The notes under the pieces were generated by a model. The model made no database searches. It saw only the letters and a list, made by a program, of their open reading frames with translations, and had not been told where the DNA came from. Below are positions 1 through 3,565 of a stretch of DNA of 5,672 nt, in pieces. A program made the position numbers and the translations under genes. Source of the stretch: an uncultured Collinsella sp. (lineage in GTDB: Bacteria; Actinomycetota; Coriobacteriia; Coriobacteriales; Coriobacteriaceae); the NCBI GenBank assembly GCA_958436995.1, contig CAUBMI010000090.1:1-5672 (forward strand), written 5' to 3'. Numbering within the stretch: position 1 is the stretch's first letter; every line of letters starts with the position of its first letter.

Positions 1-599
1 ACTACGTGCGCGCCCTCGAGTACGGTATGCCTCCCGCGGGCGGCATCGGCATCGGCATCGACCGCGTGGTCATGCTGCTTACTAACCAGGCTTCTATCCG
101 CGATGTCCTGCTGTTCCCGCACATGAAGCCCGAGAAGGGTTTCCAGTCCGGTGCCGCTGCTGCCAAGGCTGCTGAGGCCGGCAACGCCGCGAGCCCGTTC
201 GTTAAGTCGCTTAAGCCCACGCTCGATTACTCCAAGATCGCCGTTGAGCCGCTGTTTGAGGAGTTCGTCGACTTTGATACCTTCTCCAAGAGCGATTTCC
301 GCGCTGTGAAGGTCAAGGCATGCGAGGCCGTCAAGAAGTCCAAGAAGCTGCTGAACTTTACGCTCGACGACGGCACCGGTACCGACCGCACCATCCTCTC
401 CGGTATTCACGATTATTACGAGCCCGAGGACCTGGTCGGCAAGACCCTGCTCGCCATCACCAACCTGCCTCCGCGTAAGATGATGGGCATCCCCAGCTGC
501 GGCATGCTGATCAGCGCTATCCACGAGGAGGAGGGCGAGGAGCGTCTCAATCTGATCCAGCTCGACGCTTCCATCCCCGCCGGCGCAAAGATGTACTAA
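1..599 (+). CDS. lysS: Lysine--tRNA ligase (class II), C-terminal part, fused to a tRNA-binding domain; 5' end outside window
   Basis: This is the end of lysyl-tRNA synthetase, the cytoplasmic enzyme that charges tRNA-Lys with lysine using ATP. The reading frame is open from base 3 (TAC) and stops at TAA 597-599, giving 198 visible residues. Residues 5-45 carry the class II motif 3 region typical of LysRS: LEYGMPPAGG, then GIGIDR with its conserved arginine at visible residue 21, then SIRDVLLFPHMKPE. Ordinary bacterial LysRS ends soon after this point. Here an Ala/Gly-rich linker (about 46-88) leads into a second domain (about 90-198) resembling Trbp111 or the C-terminal domain of MetRS (tRNA_bind, OB fold). 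Landmarks are SDFRAVKV, KSKKLLNFTLDDG, TILSGI, LPPRKMMGIPSCGM and a closing PAGAKMY. This appended domain probably raises tRNA affinity; that role is inferred from relatives. Identity as LysRS is secure. The catalytic core and anticodon-binding domain lie upstream of the window. Confidence 0.95.
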   Translation, partial: YVRALEYGMPPAGGIGIGIDRVVMLLTNQASIRDVLLFPHMKPEKGFQSGAAAAKAAEAGNAASPFVKSLKPTLDYSKIAVEPLFEEFVDFDTFSKSDFRAVKVKACEAVKKSKKLLNFTLDDGTGTDRTILSGIHDYYEPEDLVGKTLLAITNLPPRKMMGIPSCGMLISAIHEEEGEERLNLIQLDASIPAGAKMY

Positions 600-602
600 C
601 TA

Positions 603-629
603 GTTACGCGGTTCTACGAACCGCGTAAC
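603..629. repeat. Perfect 12-bp palindrome with 3-nt loop just after lysS
   Basis: Bases 603-614 (GTTACGCGGTTC) and 618-629 (GAACCGCGTAAC) are perfectly complementary around a TAC loop, and the element begins three bases after the lysS stop. No T-run follows, so it is not a classical intrinsic terminator. As RNA it would fold into a stable 3' hairpin that could protect the lysS mRNA end. As DNA it could be a protein-binding palindrome. The structure is seen directly; the role is unknown. Confidence 0.8.
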
Positions 630-677
630 GGCTCGACGCTGCGCGGGCCGCATTTGGACAATCTGACGTTCAACTTC

Positions 678-712
678 AAGGGCGCGACCAGAAGGTCAGC
701 GCCCTTTCGTTT
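678..712 (+). terminator. Rho-independent terminator downstream of lysS
   Basis: The stem pairs AAGGGCGC (678-685) plus GACC (686-689) with GGTC (694-697) plus GCGCCCTT (699-706). There is an AGAA loop and a single bulged A at 698. A T-rich tail, TTCGTTT, follows to 712. On the minus strand no T-run follows the stem, so it works in the + direction only and most likely ends the lysS transcript. Confidence 0.85.
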
Positions 713-766
713 CACGTCACCTTGTCTCAAATGCGACCCGCTCGCTGGCGTTGCCAAAACATCGAT

Positions 767-797
767 GTAGTCATTGGGGACGTTCTTAAACGACTAC
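767..797. repeat. Small REP-like palindromic element upstream of the ThrE-family gene
   Basis: GTAGTC (767-772) and GACTAC (792-797) are perfect inverted arms around a 19-base centre containing ATTGGGGACGTTCTTAAA. A second, offset pairing is possible between CATTGGG (772-778) and CCCAACG (797-803) with one mismatch. The rest of 713-840 shows no gene or other convincing signal. I think strings of this type recur between genes in Collinsella, but that is memory and needs a genome search. Only one copy is present in this window. Confidence 0.5.
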
Positions 798-843
798 CCA
801 ACGGATATTGCGCATGTGGCTCGCATGACAGCCGTCTCTTTTA

Positions 844-872
844 TGTTTCCTTTAGCCGTCGCTGCCTAGGAT
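844..872 (+). promoter_or_regulatory. Candidate sigma-70-type promoter for the ThrE-family gene
   Basis: TAGGAT at 867-872 resembles a -10 box. The hexamer TGTTTC at 844-849 lies 17 bases upstream but is a weak -35. Transcription would start near 879 and leave a leader of about 25 bases containing the ribosome binding site. The preceding terminator (678-712) means the gene should need its own promoter. Tentative. Confidence 0.35.
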
Positions 873-886
873 GGGGGTTAGTCGGC

Positions 887-896
887 AGGAAGGGAG
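887..896 (+). promoter_or_regulatory. Ribosome binding site fixing the ThrE-family start at 904
   Basis: AGGAAGGGAG is purine-rich and complementary to the 16S rRNA tail, and it ends 7 bases before ATG at 904. The in-frame ATG at 871 has no such site upstream and overlaps the candidate -10 box, so 904 is preferred. Confidence 0.8.
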
Positions 897-903
897 CATC
901 TGT

Positions 904-2472
904 ATGGACGACGCGAGCGAGCGCGCAATCGAAGAGGACATGCTCGATCAGTTCAACTACTTTGATGATGAGGACGAGGAGCTGATCGACCGTCGCGAGC
1001 CAGCGCCGCTTGATTCCTTTGATCTGGTCGATGAAGAGGCTGATGAGGTTGAGGTCGGATCAGCGGAGCCCCCACAGCCTTCGCGCCTTGACTCGCTGCT
1101 TTCGAGAGCCCCCATGCACCACGGCGTTCGTGCCGGCGCGCTCCATATGAAAACTGACTGGCACCAGATCGTGACGGCAGGCGATGAGCTTGCCGTCGAT
1201 GCGCCGCTCACTGATAAGTCATCCATCATCTGCCGCACCGGCATGCTTATGCTGGCAAGCGGAACAGGTGCCTGGCGCGTGCGCGATACCATGAATCGTG
1301 TTGCCGCTGTGCTCGGCGTCACGATTCACGTCGACCTGAGTCTTCTGTCGTTTGAGTGCACCTGCATCGAAGATGGCCACTGCTTTAACGAGGTTGTCAG
1401 CCTGCCCACAACGGGAGTCAATACCCATCGCATTTGGATGATGGAGAGTTTCCTCAAGGAAATCGAGACCTATGGTCGTCGCTTCACGGTACACGAGTAT
1501 CACGAGATGCTCAGGACCGTTGAGAGCTCAAAGCCCGATTACTCTCCCTGGCAACAGGGCCTTGCGGCAGCCTGTGCTTGCGGCGCCTTCGTCTTTTTGC
1601 TCGGCGGCGGCCCTATCGAGATGGCCTGCGCATTCGTAGGCGCTGGTGTCGGTAACTTTGCTCGCTCCCATATTCTCAAGCAGGGTCTTGGCCAGTTTAG
1701 CGCGCTGACGACGGGCGTTGCGCTCGCTTGCGTTTCGTATCTGCTGGCATTGGTCGGCCTTGGCCAGGTGATTCCGGGGGCAATGTCGCACCAAGAAGGC
1801 TATATCGGCGCCATGCTCTTTGTGATTCCCGGCTTTCCCCTCATTACGGCAGGCCTCGACATCGCAAAGCTCGATATGCGAAGCGGTATCGAACGTCTGT
1901 CATATGCCGTCTCGATTATTGTGATGGCGACGCTCGTAGGTTGGATGGTTGCCGAGTGTGTGGGACTGGCGCCGGATGACTTTGCCCCGCTTGGTCTCTC
2001 GCCACTGGCTCTTACGCTCTTGCGCATGGTGATGAGTTTTATCGGCGTATTTGGCTTCTCGGTTATGTTCAACAGCCCGGTAAAGATGGCAGCGGCGGCA
2101 GGGCTCATCGGCGCCGTTTCTAATACCTTGCGCCTTACCCTTGTCGATGCACCGACGCTATTTCCCTTCTTGGGCATGAGCGCAGGTATGCCTCCCGAGG
2201 CGGCGGCGTTTATCGGCGCGCTGGTATCGGGACTGCTCGCGAGCTTAGCCGAGATCAAGCTCACCTACCCACGCATCGCTCTCACGGTGCCATCGATTGT
2301 CATTATGGTGCCGGGCCTGTATCTGTATCGCTCGATGTATTACATGTGCACCTTCGACACGGTCAATATGCTCGGCTGGTTCGTGCGCGCCGTGCTCATC
2401 GTGGCGTTTTTGCCTGTCGGTCTGGGCGTGGCACGTACGCTCACCGACCCTCGCTGGCGCCATACCAGCTAA
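904..2472 (+). CDS. Threonine/serine exporter (ThrE) family membrane protein with acidic N-terminal tail
   Basis: Predicted 522-residue inner-membrane protein of the ThrE family (DUF1212 half plus ThrE_2 half), whose characterised member in Corynebacterium exports threonine and serine by proton motive force. Residues 1 to about 60 are strikingly acidic (FDDEDEELID, LVDEEADEVEVG) and probably cytoplasmic. From about 105 to 215 comes the soluble N-terminal part of the first domain, including GTGAWRVRDTMNRVAAVLGV near 120. Hydrophobic segments begin near 219 (LAAACACGAFVFLLGGG) and about ten helices follow. Family-like motifs are IPGFPLITAGLD (308-319) and, in the second half, PSIVIMVPGLYLYRS (463-477). 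Having both halves in one chain is the single-protein form; other bacteria split them into two genes. ATG 904 is chosen over the in-frame ATG 871 because of the ribosome binding site. Palindromes and terminators on both sides suggest a single-gene unit. The family is confident; the substrate is inferred. Confidence 0.88.
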   Translation: MDDASERAIEEDMLDQFNYFDDEDEELIDRREPAPLDSFDLVDEEADEVEVGSAEPPQPSRLDSLLSRAPMHHGVRAGALHMKTDWHQIVTAGDELAVDAPLTDKSSIICRTGMLMLASGTGAWRVRDTMNRVAAVLGVTIHVDLSLLSFECTCIEDGHCFNEVVSLPTTGVNTHRIWMMESFLKEIETYGRRFTVHEYHEMLRTVESSKPDYSPWQQGLAAACACGAFVFLLGGGPIEMACAFVGAGVGNFARSHILKQGLGQFSALTTGVALACVSYLLALVGLGQVIPGAMSHQEGYIGAMLFVIPGFPLITAGLDIAKLDMRSGIERLSYAVSIIVMATLVGWMVAECVGLAPDDFAPLGLSPLALTLLRMVMSFIGVFGFSVMFNSPVKMAAAAGLIGAVSNTLRLTLVDAPTLFPFLGMSAGMPPEAAAFIGALVSGLLASLAEIKLTYPRIALTVPSIVIMVPGLYLYRSMYYMCTFDTVNMLGWFVRAVLIVAFLPVGLGVARTLTDPRWRHTS

Positions 2473-2505
2473 TTGGTGCAAGGGGAACAGGTTGCTTTGC
2501 ACCAA
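2473..2505. repeat. 9-bp palindrome abutting the ThrE-family stop codon (left half of a composite repeat)
   Basis: TTGGTGCAA (2473-2481) and TTGCACCAA (2497-2505) are perfect inverted arms around the 15-base spacer GGGGAACAGGTTGCT. The left arm starts on the base after the TAA stop. No T-run follows, so it is not a standard terminator. The next palindrome begins on the following base (2506), which suggests one composite element. Confidence 0.65.
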
Positions 2506-2578
2506 ATGAGTTGCGGTGAAATAGGGACTGAATTGCTGCTTAAAGGGCCAAAACAGTCCGTATTCCACCGCAACTTAT
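2506..2578. repeat. 25-bp imperfect inverted repeat (right half of a composite REP/MITE-like repeat)
   Basis: Arm 2506-2530 pairs with arm 2554-2578 at 22 of 25 positions. Shared core strings are GTTGCGGTG and GGACTG on the left, matched by CAGTCC and CACCGCAAC on the right. The 23-base spacer 2531-2553 is AATTGCTGCTTAAAGGGC followed by CAAAA. Together with 2473-2505 it forms a roughly 106-base, gene-free palindromic unit of the size and build of bacterial intergenic repeats. It carries no ORF I would defend and no visible target-site duplication. Confidence 0.65.
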
Positions 2579-2621
2579 GGGGTCGGGGGATTATTGGCGC
2601 GCTGCATCTTCATAAACTCAA

Positions 2622-2646
2622 CGCTTACGAAGCGCATACGTTTCGT
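2622..2646 (+). other. Two overlapping, mutually exclusive short hairpins
   Basis: CGCTT (2622-2626) can pair with AAGCG (2630-2634). Alternatively ACGAAGCG (2627-2634) can pair with CGTTTCGT (2639-2646) over 8 bp with one G·T pair. Because they share 2630-2634, only one can form at a time. They sit about 45 bases before the strong terminator at 2692. The region 2579-2691 otherwise shows no gene. Confidence 0.35.
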
Positions 2647-2654
2647 GCTAGGCT
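2625..2654 (+). promoter_or_regulatory. Weak candidate promoter upstream of the DUF2798 gene
   Basis: TTACGA (2625-2630) and TAGGCT (2649-2654) are 18 bases apart, and TGC just before the second hexamer resembles an extended -10. It would transcribe through the terminator hairpin at 2692-2744 before reaching ATG 2785. Neither hexamer is close to consensus. Confidence 0.22.
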
Positions 2655-2691
2655 GGTTCCACCACATAAGTAGTCGCAGACGCACGTAACA

Positions 2692-2744
2692 CGGGCGGGC
2701 GAGATGAAGTCCCAACAGCTCCATCTCGCCCGCCCGTTTTTGTT
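2692..2744 (+). terminator. Strong rho-independent terminator before the DUF2798 gene
   Basis: A perfect 15-bp GC-rich stem pairs CGGGCGGGCGAGATG (2692-2706) with CATCTCGCCCGCCCG (2722-2736), followed directly by TTTTTGTT (2737-2744). It would end transcription from the ThrE-family gene. It lies only 40 bases before ATG 2785, and those 40 bases contain no evident promoter, so it could instead act as a leader attenuator for the downstream gene. Confidence 0.9.
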
Positions 2745-2765
2745 GGCGGCGCCGCGACGCAACAC

Positions 2766-2774
2766 AGAGAGGAA
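2766..2774 (+). promoter_or_regulatory. Ribosome binding site fixing the DUF2798 start at 2785
   Basis: AGAGAGGAA lies 10 bases before ATG 2785. The in-frame upstream ATG at 2704 falls inside the left arm of the terminator stem, has no suitable binding site, and would add a poorly hydrophobic leader; it is rejected. Confidence 0.75.
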
Positions 2775-2784
2775 TCTGCCCTTT

Positions 2785-3378
2785 ATGCCTATCAACAAAC
2801 GAGAGAGCCTGCTGTTCACCTTTATCATGTGCTTTTGCATGGTGCTCTGGATGAGCATCTACAACGTTGCCCTGCAGCATGGGGCCATCAACGGCGAGGT
2901 TGTTGCCGCTGCGTGGCTCGGCTTCCCCGTTGCCTATGTCTTTGCCATGTGCTGCGACTGGTTCGTGGCCAGCCCGCTCGCCAAGGGTTTCGCCTTTAAG
3001 TACTTGGTCACGCCGGGCAAGAGCTCGCCGCTTGCCATGACGCTCGCCGTTAGCTCCTGCATGGTCGTTCCTATGGTCATCATCATGTCGCTCTACGGTG
3101 CGTGTGAGGGCCTGTTCCACATGCCCGGCGGCCCGCTTGCCAATTTGCAGGCGCTGCCGATGATGTGGCTCGCCAACATTCCGCGCAACTTTATCATGGC
3201 CCTGCCCTGGAACCTGCTGGTGGCTGGTCCGGTTGCTCGCTTTGTCTTTCGCCACGCCTTCCCCATGGGAACCGTCTTTGCCGAGCCGCATATGGAGCTC
3301 GTGCGCATGCCGGGCGCTCCCGCTGCCGATACCGTCAATGACGTTGCCGAAGGTATTAACGTCGAGCCCGCCTGCTAG
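2785..3378 (+). CDS. DUF2798 family four-helix membrane protein
   Basis: Predicted 197-residue integral membrane protein of unknown function. Hydrophobic helices lie at about 9-31, 39-58, 83-106 and 121-150, with a short polar C-terminal tail. The protein reads as two related halves of about 75 residues. Segment 44-72 (WLGFP, then W59, VASPLA, F) lines up with 128-156 (WLANIP, then W142, VAGPVA, F). Each DUF2798 unit has two helices, so this is a two-copy version. There is no signal peptidase site, catalytic motif or known ligand-binding motif. Start ATG 2785 is supported by AGAGAGGAA 10 bases upstream. The gene stands alone between the terminator at 2692-2744 and the clpC leader. Family assignment rests on recognising the overall pattern and is fairly confident; no function should be assumed. 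Confidence 0.8.
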   Translation: MPINKRESLLFTFIMCFCMVLWMSIYNVALQHGAINGEVVAAAWLGFPVAYVFAMCCDWFVASPLAKGFAFKYLVTPGKSSPLAMTLAVSSCMVVPMVIIMSLYGACEGLFHMPGGPLANLQALPMMWLANIPRNFIMALPWNLLVAGPVARFVFRHAFPMGTVFAEPHMELVRMPGAPAADTVNDVAEGINVEPAC

Positions 3379-3453
3379 ACAGCAACGCAAAACCAAACCG
3401 CCAAGCGGACCAGAGCGATTCCTTTTTTGTAGACGTTGTCGCGCGGCTACGGG

Positions 3454-3490
3454 TGGGAAAGGTCCCAACGGTTAACATATACTCCATATG
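3454..3490 (+). promoter_or_regulatory. Candidate clpC promoter/operator region with two short inverted repeats
   Basis: TATACT (3478-3483) is a good -10 match, but no convincing -35 lies at 16-18 bases. Two perfect 5-bp inverted repeats are present: TGGGA/TCCCA (3454-3458 and 3463-3467), where a -35 would be expected, and CATAT/ATATG (3476-3480 and 3486-3490), spanning the -10. This layout suits repressor or activator control of a stress gene. I see no CtsR heptamer direct repeat, CIRCE or HAIR element. Tentative. Confidence 0.35.
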
Positions 3491-3502
3491 GGTAAAGAGA
3501 CC

Positions 3503-3534
3503 AAAGCGCTGCCGCGGGGCGGCGCTTTGCGTTT
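3503..3534 (+). terminator. GC-rich hairpin in the clpC leader (terminator- or attenuator-like)
   Basis: AAAGCGCTGCC (3503-3513) pairs with GGCGGCGCTTT (3518-3528) over 11 bp with one T·G pair and a GCGG loop, followed by GCGTTT. The T-tail is interrupted, so termination would be imperfect. It may end the DUF2798 transcript. If clpC starts near 3490, it lies in the clpC 5' untranslated region, 37 bases before the start codon. Confidence 0.55.
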
Positions 3535-3565
3535 GAAAAAACTAGCTCGTCTAAGAGGAACTAGC

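Noticed and set aside
871..903. Upstream ATG extension of the ThrE-family protein
   Set aside because: ATG 871 overlaps the candidate -10 box and lacks a ribosome binding site, whereas ATG 904 has an excellent one.
722..985. 87-codon plus-strand frame running into the ThrE-family gene
   Set aside because: It overlaps the REP-like element, the candidate promoter and the real start in another frame, with no binding site and a Ser/Arg-rich product.
2473..2578. Insertion sequence or CRISPR repeat
   Set aside because: There is no transposase, no direct target-site duplication and no regularly spaced direct repeats; the arms are inverted, not tandem.
2473..2673. 66-codon plus-strand frame after the ThrE-family stop
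   Set aside because: It is read through the composite palindrome, begins inside its left arm, and has no ribosome binding site; an accidental frame in a repeat.
3401..3429. CCGC-CAA-GCGG mini-hairpin followed at a distance by a T-run as a terminator for the DUF2798 gene
   Set aside because: The stem is only 4 bp and is separated from TTTTTT (3423-3428) by about a dozen bases, so it does not make a credible intrinsic terminator.
2575..3468. 297-codon open frame on the minus strand
   Set aside because: It lies antisense over the DUF2798 gene and its terminator, is rich in Arg, His and Gly with no recognisable domain, and is typical of shadow frames in GC-rich DNA.
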